Source: Epithemia pelagica
Taxonomy: Eukaryota; Bacillariophyta; Bacillariophyceae; Surirellales; Surirellaceae
Direction of reading: 5' to 3'
Assembly: GCA_946965045.2 (NCBI GenBank)
Contig: OX337228.1
Location: 3,968,001-4,032,000, forward strand
DNA: 64,000 nucleotides
In this document: positions 51,282 through 61,175 of the stretch, in pieces
How positions within the stretch are numbered: position 1 is the first letter of the stretch
Layout of the letters: the number at the start of each line of letters is the position of its first letter
The notes under the pieces: model-generated
What the model was told of the DNA's origin: nothing
Database searches by the model: none
What the model saw: the letters and a program-made list of their open reading frames with translations, nothing else
Translations under genes and position numbers: made by a program

Positions 51282-52880
51282 ATGGCGCTTTACTGCGAAT
51301 TATCAGGGGAACTCTTAGCCTCAAGCTCTGATGAAGTTGTTGTGACGCCGTCTGGGCATATCTGCTTGAAACGTTTGCTCCTGTCAAGGTTGACCGAGAA
51401 TAGAGGTGTCGATCCGTTCGATGAAGATCGGCCCCTCTCAGAAGATGATCTAGTTACGCTACAAATATCCAAGCCGAAGGTTGTTCCTCCACGAACCAAC
51501 CAAACCAACAGTTTTCCAGGTCTGTTGAATTCCTTACAAAACGAATATGATGCGTTGGTTTTGGAGCTTTTTGACACTCGAAAAGCCCTTGAGGAAACAA
51601 GGCGGGAATTATCACAGGCATTGTACCAGAACGATGCTGCCATGCGTGTCATTGCACGGGTGGCCTTGGAACGTGATCAAGCACGACAACAATTGGAAGA
51701 ATGGAAGGTAGACTCGGGACATGTACCTGGCTCTCAAAACCTGGCTAGTCAAGCCCACGTGGTAGGCGACAGTGGTGAATCTGTCTCAACTTCCGACGGC
51801 AGTAAGAAGAGAAAGCTGGATGTACAAGCGGTGTCTCATATGATTAATGAAATTTCTAAAGAAGATTTGAATTCCATGATTGAAGTATGGGAACGCCTTC
51901 ACAAGAGTCGGAAGGCCCTGCAGAAAGAAGCGGCCTCGGTAGCCCCTTCGAAGCAAGACATTGCTGGCTTTGTTCTCACGCGAAAAGAAGATTGGCTTTC
52001 GACATCGACAAGTGAGGGTGTAGCTGCAATGACCGCTGCTGGTGGCTCCAAAATCGCGGCTGCGGCAATGGACAAGAGTCTTGTTGTGTACGACCTAGAG
52101 TCGAGGAAAACCGCGGTATCACTTCAATCCAGATCGGAGGCAACCTGTGTAGACATGAATGAAAATAATATTGTCGCAGGGTGTTCGAGTGGTGCCGTCC
52201 AAATTTGGAAAGCCAACGGCGAATTAGACAATGTGGTAGAAGCACCACAGTCTCAAGGCGCAGTGGTTGCTGTTAATATTCATCCAGACCGCAGACACAT
52301 TTTGGCTGCGTCCGACTCGGGCACACTCTCTTTAATACGTATGGGTGACAACACTGATTCAAAGATGGTTTCAGTTTTCGAACCCCATCAAGGCCAAATA
52401 TATTCTTCTGGGACCCTGCATCCAGACGGGCTGATTTACCTGACGGGCTGTTCTTCTGGAAAAATTTTGCTGTGGGATCTCAAGTCTCAGTCAATGGCAG
52501 GTGTTCTTGAAGAACCGGGAAATGACAGCGATCCAGTGGTTAGTTTGGATGTTAGCAACAATGGCTACCATATTGCTGCTTCCTCCATTACAGGGAGAGT
52601 TCGTGTTTGGGATCTTCGGAAACAAAAGGTTATTGCTGTTTTGAATCAAAAGGAAAATCCCTTGGAATCTGTCCTCACGGTAGCCTTTGATGAATCCGGG
52701 AAATATCTTGCGTATGGTGGAAAAGGCGGACTGCGAATTGTAACTGTAAAGGAGTGGGAGTCGACAACTGCTTCTCTGAATGCTGAACTGACATCAGGTG
52801 TAGTGTGGGGAAAAGATTGGGTGGCAACATGCAGCACAGAGCAACGAGATGTAGTAATGTATGGGAAAGAAGCATCGTAA
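51282..52880 (+). CDS. PRP19: Pre-mRNA-processing factor 19 (U-box E3 ligase)
   Basis: 532 residues from ATG 51282. The U-box begins at residue 1 (MALYCELSGELLASSSDEVV, SGHICLKRLLLSRL, DPFDEDRPLSEDDL). A coiled coil at about 75-145 (SLQNEYDALVLELFDTRKAL) forms the Prp19 tetramer. Seven WD40-type repeats fill about 220-525 (LVVYDLESRKTAVSL, GAVQIWKANGELDNV, GKILLWDLKSQSMAGV, GRVRVWDLRKQKVIAV). Prp19 is the scaffold of the NineTeen complex in spliceosome activation and carries ubiquitin ligase activity. Domain order and length fit well. Confidence 0.96.
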   Translation: MALYCELSGELLASSSDEVVVTPSGHICLKRLLLSRLTENRGVDPFDEDRPLSEDDLVTLQISKPKVVPPRTNQTNSFPGLLNSLQNEYDALVLELFDTRKALEETRRELSQALYQNDAAMRVIARVALERDQARQQLEEWKVDSGHVPGSQNLASQAHVVGDSGESVSTSDGSKKRKLDVQAVSHMINEISKEDLNSMIEVWERLHKSRKALQKEAASVAPSKQDIAGFVLTRKEDWLSTSTSEGVAAMTAAGGSKIAAAAMDKSLVVYDLESRKTAVSLQSRSEATCVDMNENNIVAGCSSGAVQIWKANGELDNVVEAPQSQGAVVAVNIHPDRRHILAASDSGTLSLIRMGDNTDSKMVSVFEPHQGQIYSSGTLHPDGLIYLTGCSSGKILLWDLKSQSMAGVLEEPGNDSDPVVSLDVSNNGYHIAASSITGRVRVWDLRKQKVIAVLNQKENPLESVLTVAFDESGKYLAYGGKGGLRIVTVKEWESTTASLNAELTSGVVWGKDWVATCSTEQRDVVMYGKEAS

Positions 52881-53053
52881 TGAGGAACCAACACATGTTA
52901 CGGCCTTGTAATTCGTAATTGTTCTCTACTATATTGATTTTGTACGTAACTCCTCAAACAAATCGAGTAGTTGTCCACCATTCATCGAAACATTGATGTA
53001 AGCTATGACAACTTCCTACACCTTGTCTTCTTTGATGGTATTGAACTGTGCAC

Positions 53054-54295
53054 TCATACGCATAACCTGCTTCCGATCGAAAATATGGGCGTTATCCCTG
53101 TGTTCTCGACGACGATATCTTGAGTATCCTTGAAAAATCCTTCCACGAAAAAGTCCAAGTCAAGGTCATTGCGGTCATAACCAAAAGGATTCTCAATCTC
53201 ACATGCCATCGACTCGATTCCAAGAACGGCATATGCAACCAAACTCGTCAACAGAATACTCCACCAACCGTAAAACGCCACAACATGCAGAGGGTACAGA
53301 ATCAGCCAGAGCACCATAAAGAACCGCAACTGAAGAACATACGACAGAGGAATTGGGGTGTTGTTGAGCCGTTCACAGGAACCAAGAGTATCACTCATCA
53401 CTGCCAAACTGGTTGTATTGATGACGCCAAGCTGGTAGTCAGAGAGCTTCCCTGCCTTCTTTTGTTTCCCAAGGTAATCAGAGAGGATATCTTGGCAGAA
53501 GAGAGGCATATGGGCCGCATGCTGAATGTTGGCAACATCTTGAAGGCTTAGTCCACATCCCAAGTAATCGAAATCGCGACGAATGTCCTTTTCCTTGCGA
53601 AGATGCAGTTTGACTGCTGCACCAAAGGCCGTCACAAAGTTGATTGCGCGTCGGCGGTCCTCATAATCATCCTCTGTTACAATCTCCACGTGAGTACAAA
53701 CGAGACGGGCAAAGTCGCGAGAGACTTCTCTCATTCTGTATAGATTGTGACGAATATATGAGAAATCGCCTGAAACTAATGGGCCATGATCCATTGTACC
53801 AAAAGTGCTTACCTTCCCCACACTTTGCGTCCTTCCCAGAATCGATCGTAGGCTTGATTCGCTCGGAATGCCAACAAAAGAAACATTCCTACTGCGAACC
53901 CGCAAAATGTAATTATCAGAACAAAAATCATGAATTTTTACGTCTGTATCTGTGTGTTCTCCGCAGAAATTAGAGTACTCCGCCAGAATGGGGACAAGGG
54001 CATTATAAATGAGCAAGACAACAAGGATCTCGCGGTTATACTCCGGGAGCCATGCAATCAATGGAGGTTCCCACCAATGGTGAGTAGGCTCATACGTCAG
54101 TTGTCGACGCTTCTCACGAACTTCCTCTTTACCGAGATGAAATGTATGCATGGTCCCGATAATGACGCTGTGGACCGAGCTCTTCAAGGACCACTTGCTC
54201 GAGATTCGCCCTTTCTCGGCTGCATCGGATGTGTCAGATGTACTATCGGACTTTTCCGAGCTTGGCGAAGGGACGGGTTCGTCATTAATGTCCAT
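53054..54295 (-). CDS. Bestrophin-family anion channel, with an apparent one-base frameshift
   Basis: Start at ATG 54295 (the longer frame begins without an ATG). Exons are 54295-53813 and 53735-53054, with a 77-bp intron (gtaagc...tacag). Within exon 1 the frame must change by one base at a run of five A (53923-53927, T on the coding strand): before it reads ILAEYSNFCGEHTDTDVKIH, after it FCGFAVGMFLLLAFRANQAY followed by DRFWEGRKVWG, the bestrophin signature. The intron then joins VWGR to MREVSRDFARLV. The end contains ENPFGYDRNDLDLD, the conserved family tail. Diatom bestrophins can carry bicarbonate or chloride across plastid membranes; no plastid leader is seen here. With one base fewer the product would be about 387 residues. 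It may be a sequencing error, a polymorphism or a pseudogene. Confidence 0.85.
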   Translation of the reverse strand: MDINDEPVPSPSSEKSDSTSDTSDAAEKGRISSKWSLKSSVHSVIIGTMHTFHLGKEEVREKRRQLTYEPTHHWWEPPLIAWLPEYNREILVVLLIYNALVPILAEYSNFCGEHTDTDVKIHDFCSDNYILRVRSRNVSFVGIPSESSLRSILGRTQSVGKVSTFGTMDHGPLVSGDFSYIRHNLYRMREVSRDFARLVCTHVEIVTEDDYEDRRRAINFVTAFGAAVKLHLRKEKDIRRDFDYLGCGLSLQDVANIQHAAHMPLFCQDILSDYLGKQKKAGKLSDYQLGVINTTSLAVMSDTLGSCERLNNTPIPLSYVLQLRFFMVLWLILYPLHVVAFYGWWSILLTSLVAYAVLGIESMACEIENPFGYDRNDLDLDFFVEGFFKDTQDIVVENTGITPIFSIGSRLCV

Positions 54296-54660
54296 GGTTA
54301 ACGACGTAGAAGCTTGGATCTCCAATCTCCACCCGCTGGTAAAATCACAAGAGAAAAGAGAATGCTTATCGCAAAGGGCCAACAAACATCACAGAAATGT
54401 GTCTTTGCCGTTGAAGGAGACTTGCGGCGGAGAAGTTGCCGGCTGCCGGCTGTTTGTTCTTTACTTCCGATCGTTATGTAATAGATTTATCTTAATCGTA
54501 ATGTTGCTTTTCTGACCGCATTACCGTCTGGGAGTCCGTTTCCCAGATTTTGCACAGATCCCATTAGCAGAAAAAAAGATGCGAACGAAGACAGACGAGT
54601 CGCGCTTCCGTTCCAACATGCCCGCCGGCCGCCACCTGCCCCATAAAACCAAGCACGACA
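54296..54660. other. Intergenic, divergent promoter region bestrophin / prefoldin
   Basis: 365 bp. It includes a small GC-rich stretch with gccggctgccggctg repeats near 54434-54448. No ORF worth naming. Confidence 0.6.
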
Positions 54661-55126
54661 ATGTTGGCGCCTCAGGACGAGAACGATGCCGAGGTTAGGC
54701 GGGAAGATCAGGACAGTATCAATCGATTTGCCCGTTTGAATACGCGTCTTCACAGTATTCGAGACGAGCAGAAACAGTTGCAGGTAGGTGATCGATGCAA
54801 ACCCTTGAAGTGAACGGCTGAATTACTGATCGTGGGCGTCGAATCTCCACTTGAACCGACAGAAACAGCTTGAAGGCTTGGATGACGCGTCGACAGAACT
54901 AATGATGGGTTCAGGGGATCACACTGTTATGATGATGGCTGGTGAGTCCTTTCTGGAAGTGAGCGAGGAGGAGGCAACGAATTTGTGCGAGAAACAGGTG
55001 GAGAAGCTGCAGGACGAAGTCAACGCCTTGAAAACTGAAGAAGAGGAAATTCTCGGGGAGCAGGCCAAACTCAAAGCTATTTTGTACAGCAGATTCGGAA
55101 AGTCAATCAACTTGGAAGAAAAATGA
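54661..55126 (+). CDS. PFDN4: Prefoldin subunit 4
   Basis: Two exons, 54661-54783 and 54863-55126, with a 79-bp intron (gtaggt...gacag), give 128 residues, the usual size. The protein is a helical hairpin: DQDSINRFARLNTRLHSIRD, then, after the splice, KQLEGLDDASTELMMG, the beta-hairpin turn (DHTVMMMAGESFLEVSEEEA) and the second helix (LCEKQVEKLQDEVNALKTEE) ending LYSRFGKSINLEEK. Prefoldin is the cytosolic hexamer that hands actin and tubulin to the CCT chaperonin. The splice is phase 0 and the frame continues cleanly. Confidence 0.93.
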
Positions 55127-55202
55127 GAGAAAAATCATATAATTCGGAGGACCTCATTACGATGGATATTATTCGAAGAAACAAGCGAGTGATAATATAC
55201 GA

Positions 55203-56071
55203 CTAAACCTTGTCGGGACATCCAGTAACGGCCAAGCGTCCCTCCTCGAAAGCTCGTTCCGCCAACTGGTTGTACGCCTTACCATACGGTGGCGACTGGA
55301 AGTCGTTGTGATACTGATGGTAAACTTCAGCCTGGTGGAATGGGAAATCGGCAGTATCATAAACATAGACAATCTGCCTGCCAAGCGTATCGGGATCATT
55401 GCCCGATCCAGCGACAAGTCTGAAACCAGCCTGTTCGGCTACTTTCTCCATTTCAGAGTAGGACGTATGTTTAGTTCCTCCCGGAATTCCGATCAACGAC
55501 CTGTACTCTCCTCCTCGGTCCATTGGGTCCACGCGGTCTGACAAAAAATATGAGGTCGACTTTTCCTCCAGATTCATGAATTTCGATCATATTACGTACC
55601 CTTAGTACGGGGATTGAAAAGGGAAAAATAGGTTTCTGTGAATGCCACCACTTTATCCTGTGGAAGTGTCATTCCAACAACTTCGCCATGACCCAAACGT
55701 CCATAGTCCGCCACCGATTGGAAGTTATGATAACACACTTTGCCACCCTCACCCGTTGACCTGCCGCCAGCATATCCGGCTTTACTAGTGAGTTGGTCGT
55801 CTTTCCGCTCCAGTAACGATCGTTCCGCCTGGACAAACTCGTGCTGAATATGCCAAAAGCATCCAACACCAAAGTAAACGTCCTGTTCCATCACATCCGT
55901 CGCCTCGGCTGGAAGAGGACGTCGAAGGGCAGCACTTCCACCCACAACGGCTCCGGTTGAGGCCACAAGTACACTACGCATCCATGATCGTCGAGTTGAT
56001 GTCACTTGGGGAGAGTACGAAGCGGCCAAGCCGCACAACGTAACCAACGCCGAAAGGAATCGTGCCATCAT
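55203..56071 (-). CDS. MSRA: Peptide methionine sulfoxide reductase A, possibly thylakoid-lumenal
   Basis: Two exons, 56071-55600 and 55537-55203, with a 62-bp intron (gtacgt...gtcag), give 268 residues. DVYFGVGCFWHIQHEFVQAE carries the catalytic Cys of the GCFW motif; SKAGYAGG and CYHNFQSVADYGRLGHGEVV follow, and the C-terminus has YHQYHNDFQSPPYG. It reduces methionine-S-sulfoxide in proteins. The first 20 residues are a signal peptide, and a second hydrophobic stretch preceded by RR (STRRSWMRSVLVAS...PLPAEA) looks like a Tat-type lumenal signal with an AxA-type end, which would place it in the thylakoid lumen. The location is inference. ATGs at 56071 and 56068 are adjacent; I take the first. 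Confidence 0.9.
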
Positions 56072-56667
56072 GGTCCAAGTTGCGTCAGTCAATGGGAAAT
56101 GGGAATGAAGAAAAAATCTTTCCCAGGGAGATCGCGAAAATAATCCGTGACCCGTGACCCATATTATTAACGACACGTACTCAAGACCCAAGACTGGGCA
56201 AGGCGTTCCCATTCCCGCAGCGCACACCGCTCAATCGATGAGCGGTTGCCGTAGACACAATAACCGACGAAGCTCAGACGAAAAAGGTTAAGCCCCAGCA
56301 GACTGAAGGCAAGTCAATTGATGATACCTCTTTATTTCAATCGAAATCTTTGATGACAAAGGTTGTACGCTGTCATCAATCCCCAAGGTAACACGGAGGC
56401 ATCAACGCTCCTCTACACGCACAACCAAACCACCGACCGAGGGTCGATCTGAGTGATCGAAAGGAGGAGCGACGAAGATCCAAGAGATCCCATTGAACCT
56501 CCAATTTGTAGTGTGAGCTACTGAAGTGCTGCAGAGGTTTGTTCAAGAGAGTTTCAATCAAGTGATTGTTCGGCTTCCCACTTAAATTGTGGTGAACCAA
56601 GATTAGTGGACCGGTAGTAGCGCTCAGAAGGTTGTGGATCAGTTAGAGACTCGAAAGAACACACATC
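56072..56667. other. Intergenic, divergent promoter region MsrA / RGG protein
   Basis: 596 bp with no ORF of note. It should hold both promoters. Confidence 0.6.
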
Positions 56668-57867
56668 ATGGTAGGTTTGGATTTTCCTTCGAACGTCACG
56701 TGTAGGCATACTTCTCACTCGTCTTCGTCTTTTAGTCTGCCAACTTCTTTGCTGCATTAGACGACTCTGACGACGAGGCAGCTGCTCCTGCTCCCGCCAA
56801 ACAGGCTCCTGCCAAGCAGGAGACCAAGGCTCCCGCAAAATCCGATGATCGGTAAGAACAATCCCGCCTGTCAATCAGCTTTACCGGGACTGGTGATGTT
56901 TCCCAGTTTCTGGATAAGGTTTCCTCCTCTCATCTTTTGTTTTCTATTTGCTATGCATAGGCGGAAACCTGCTCAAGGCGGAGGCGGTGGCTCGCACAGT
57001 GGCCGACACAATGCCAATCGCAACACCAAGTATGGTCGTGGAGGACCTCCACCACAAAGGGAAGGAAAGCGTCAATATGATCGTCGCAGTGGAACGGGTC
57101 GTGGAAGAGAGATCAAGAAGGATGGTGGGGGTGCTCACAATTGGGGTTCGAATGCCAACGAAGCACGGTCCAATGAAGGTGTCGTCGATGAGGAAAACCC
57201 TGAAACAACAACGGAAGGTGCACCCAAAGAAGATGCGGCAGCCACTGATGAAACAGGTGGGGAGGAAGTGGAACCAGAGCCTGAACCGGAACCAGAACCC
57301 GAAGACAACACTCAGACTTACGAAGAGTACATGCAGATGATGAAGGAGCAAGGAGCAACTGGTAACCTTAAACCTGTCAAAGAACGTGAGGTTGATAATG
57401 AGTTTGCCAATGTGAAGGAGAAAAAGGCTGTCGAAGAAGACTTCCTTGTAATGGGTGGCGGAAAAGAGAAGAAAGTAAAGAAACAAAAAGACAAGGGTGG
57501 AGCTGACGTTGAAGTAGGATTCCGCGCTGGAGGCGAAGGAGGAAGCAATTATCGAGGTGGTGAAAGAGGTCGTGGACGAGGCCGCGGAGGAGGCAGGTTT
57601 GATGATCGAGACGGTGGAGGTCGAGGATGGAGGGGCGATCGCGAGGATGGTGGTGGCCGCGGACGAGGCCGTGACGATCGGGACTTCGATGGAGAAGGTG
57701 GAAGGGGACGTGGACGAGGTCGTGGACGCGGGAGATTTGAAGGAGGAGGACGTGGTGGTAGATTCGAAGGCCGCGGTGGACGTGGTCGAGGTCGTGGACG
57801 GGGACGTGGCAGAGGATCCGGGGATCTGAATGTCAACGATGAGCATGATTTCCCCTCTCTTGGTTGA
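56668..57867 (+). CDS. Stm1/SERBP1-type (HABP4) RGG-box RNA- and ribosome-binding protein
   Basis: Three exons: the ATG alone (56668-56670), 56736-56851 and 56961-57867, with introns of 65 and 109 bp, give 341 residues. It starts MSANFFAALDDSDDE, as Stm1/SERBP1 proteins do. The HABP4 region has QYDRRSGTGRGREIKKDGGG and HNWG. The middle is Glu/Pro-rich (EPEPEPEPEPEDNTQTYEEY), then EKKAVEEDFLVMG, and the last 90 residues are an RGG box (RGRGRGGGRFDDRDGG, many GRGRG). The family binds mRNA and clamps inactive 80S ribosomes. The isolated ATG exon is supported by both splice sites and by the conserved SANFFAALDD start. Confidence 0.92.
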
Positions 57868-58222
57868 GATCGATAGATCTTAGAAAGAGAAACAGCATAC
57901 ATTGTTAGTCGGTCTGAAACAATTAAACAAGAAACAAACTTATCTGGTTGTGTTGTGGTCTCATGTGCTCCTTCTCTTGCACCCCTCCTATGAACTACGC
58001 CTATGAAGACAACAAGCTAAAATTGAAAACCGAGACTGCCATAGTTCATAGAGGAAAACGCAGTCGCTACCCGACCGCACGATAGACGCACAAAATGTCT
58101 AGCGCCCGCGAAATGTAGGCGATTTGCGAATTGCGAAATTGTTCCGCGTATCCTGTCCTCGCACGATCTGCCGGGCCAATACCGAAATCGACAATGAGAG
58201 GTAATGGTATGGTGGGTTTTCC
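57868..58222. other. Intergenic spacer
   Basis: 355 bp between two plus-strand genes, no feature seen. Confidence 0.6.
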
Positions 58223-61046
58223 ATGAGTTACTTGCCAGTCCCCCAGAAAAGTCCTTCGCTTTCTCAAGACTTATCTAGATCTGCCCAGGTCATGACTCTT
58301 AACGATGGTAGAAGCATGGAGGGCAACACAAAGGGTGCTCGTCCAGTCGAAGAATCGTCTCGGACAGGGACAACTGCTGTGTCCTCGCGCTTCGGACGAA
58401 CGACATCGGCGCCATCCTCCTTTTCAGTTTCCGAGCTCAAGTTCTCCGAAAAGCTCAGTATCATCTCGGGAAAGTCTTTGTGGTTCTTAGCAGACCTGCC
58501 GAGACTCAAAATTCCTTCCATTCGAGTGTCCGATGGACCCCATGGAGTACGAAAACCCATCAAAGACTTGTCCCTTCAGCGTTCGTTCCCTGCGACATGC
58601 TTCCCTACAGCCGCTGCGATAGCGTGCAGCTGGGATCCGAATGTTGCCAAAGCAGTAGGACGTGCGTTACGGGTCGAATGTATCTACTACAATGTCCACG
58701 TCCTATTGGGGCCAGGAGTAAGTATGCTGCATGCTTGAGTTCGTGGAGACTTTATGTGTCTCATCTTTTTTGTTGCGTCGGTTCACTGTTGATAGATGAA
58801 TTTGAAACGACATGGTTGTGGTGGCCGAAACTTTGAATACTTCTCAGAAGGTAAGTGACTTTACCAATATCTTTGTTTCTATGATTTCATCGATCGTTAT
58901 ACTCCTTACATCAATTCTTTGTCAACGAAAAGACCCATACCTTACAGGGAAACTTGCCACTGCCTATATTCAGGGAGTTGAAGCAACTGGACAAGTGGCA
59001 GCCTGTGCGAAACATTTTGCTGTAAATAATCAGGAATCACATCGCTTCGTCGTGGATGCTGTGGTAGACGAGAGAACATTGCGAGAAATGTATCTTCGAC
59101 ATTTTGAAATGGTTGTCAAGGAAGCGAACCCTCGAACGATGATGTGTGCGTACAACAAAGTCAATGGACATTATTGCTCGGAGCATGTACGCCTTAACAA
59201 GGAGATATTACGAGACGAATGGGGATATGACGGGGTTCTCATGTCTGATTGGGGTGCAGTCAATGACCGTGTTGCTGGAATCAAAGCACAGTTGGATCTC
59301 GAAATGCCTGGCTCGCATGGAGTCCATAATCGCGAAATTCGAGGTGCCCTGGAAGACGGAACCCTGACCGAAGCCGAGATTGACACGTGCGCTCAACGTG
59401 TATTGACACTAGTTGAACGAATGCTGGAAAGCAATGAAGAAACCTTGGGAGAGCCCAGGTTTCAACAGATAAGTTGGCCTGCTCAGCATGATGTCGCCAA
59501 AAACGCAGCTCTTGAATGCGCTGTTTTACTCAAAAACAAGGACAACTTCTTGCCACTGGATCCCAATTCTGTTTCATCCGTCGCCGTGATTGGTGAATTC
59601 GGAAAGACCTCTCCTCGTTACCAGGGAATGGGCAGTAGCCATGTGAATGCAGAATGGGTTCGTGCGGCTTATGATGAAGTCTTTCGATTCTGCGACAATA
59701 TTTCCTTTGCGCGGGGCTATGATGTAGATGAAGAAAGTGTTCATGACACTGATACAGAACTAATTCAAGAAGCAGTTGAGGTTGCAAGAACGGCTCATGT
59801 TGTTATTTTATGTGTTGGGCTACCTGAAATTATTGAATCGGAAGGATTTGATCGTCCTCATATGCAAATGCCCGCTCAACACTGTGCATTAGTGACAGAA
59901 ATTGCGCGAGTGAATCCCAATTTGGTTGTCGTTCTGAGCAATGGTGCTGCGGTCGAGATGCCCTGGATCGATTCGCCGGCGGCAGTCTTTGAGTGCTTTC
60001 TTCTCGGAGAGGCAGGAGGTGCGGCAGTAGTGGATATGATTTTCGGGACTGTTAGCCCGTGTGGAAAACTTGCCGAAACAATACCTTTGAAACAGACGGA
60101 TGCCCTGGCCGATTCTTATTTTCCTGGAACAAGAGACACAGTGGAATACCGAGAGGGCCTTGATGTGGGCTACCGTTTCTTCAACTCCGCAAACAAGGAT
60201 GTACAATATCCGTTCGGTTATGGCTTGACCTACACGACATTTGAGTACAGAGACCTCCAGATAAATATCCTTGCCGATGAAGTACGCTCAAAACATATAG
60301 AGCTCACTCTGAACGTAACAAATACAGGTGACATGTCGGCCAAAGAAGTTGTCCAGTGCTATATTCACCAAATTAATCCTTCTGTTCACCGAGCTGCTCA
60401 GGAACTGAAAGCTTTTGACAAAATCTTCTTGAATCCAGGGGAGACAAAGGAAGTCATCATGACGCTCGATTTTGATGCATTTTCATTTTATGACATTGGA
60501 GTTCGTGATTGGGTCGTTGAACCAGGGGCCTTTGAGATTCAGATTGGCTGTAGCAGCAGGGACATCCGGTTGACTGAGACGATTCAGTTTCAAAACGGTC
60601 AGCAAGCATCGGAAGAAGCTCGGAAAATGTATCCGCCTCGTTCCAATGGAATGATGCAGGACATTGATGATGATACCTTTGATCGCCGATTTCACCACAG
60701 GTCTAGCTCTGCCCTCTCATCCCAATCGTCGGAATCCAGTTTCCACCGAAACTCGCTGTTGAAAGAGGTGGCTGCCACGACGACTCTGGGCAAGTTGTTG
60801 ATGTGGTTCGTTTGGAAGGGCGCATGTTCAGACGTGAAACCCGGCCCAACGATGGAAAGAGACAAGCGAATACTCGAAGCTGCTGTGAAAAATTTGCCGC
60901 TTCGAACCATGGTTTTATTTGCTGGAGGGAACCTTTCTTTTGAGTTAATGGATGCCATGATAGAATCGATGAATGGCGAGTTCTTCAAAGCTCTTTGGTT
61001 GTATCTAATCGCATTCACTCCATTCCGCAAGAAAGCCACTAAGTAG
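58223..61046 (+). CDS. Glycoside hydrolase family 3 (beta-glucosidase-like)
   Basis: Three exons, 58223-58717, 58796-58850 and 58933-61046, with introns of 78 and 82 bp, give 887 residues; ATG 58292 is an alternative start. Splicing gives LLGPGMNLKRHGCGGRNFEY followed by FSEDPYLTGKLA, the GH3 N-terminal barrel, then AACAKHFAVNNQE, MMCAYNKVNGHYCSEH and GYDGVLMSDWGAV, where the Asp is the catalytic nucleophile. The second domain starts at about VLLKNKDNFLPLD and a fibronectin-III-like domain follows (TGDMSAKEVVQCYIHQINPS). Residues after about 745 are Ser-rich and unlike GH3. GH3 enzymes remove terminal beta-glucose and similar sugars. No signal peptide is evident, so a cytosolic or vacuolar place is open. 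Confidence 0.9.
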
Positions 61047-61175
61047 ACTACAGAGTAGACTACAGGAGTGATCATTTTATAAACTGTACCAATTGATGTT
61101 TGAAAGTCTCTCCTTTGTGCCTATGTCCCAAAGTCTTCCTACAAACATGAAACCAAAAGTGCGCCGAGACTCACC

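Noticed and set aside
53889-53938. A 50-nt intron in bestrophin to explain the frame change
   Set aside because: Splice sites exist, but the joined frame hits TAG at once, and the skipped bases encode part of a membrane helix in the shifted frame.
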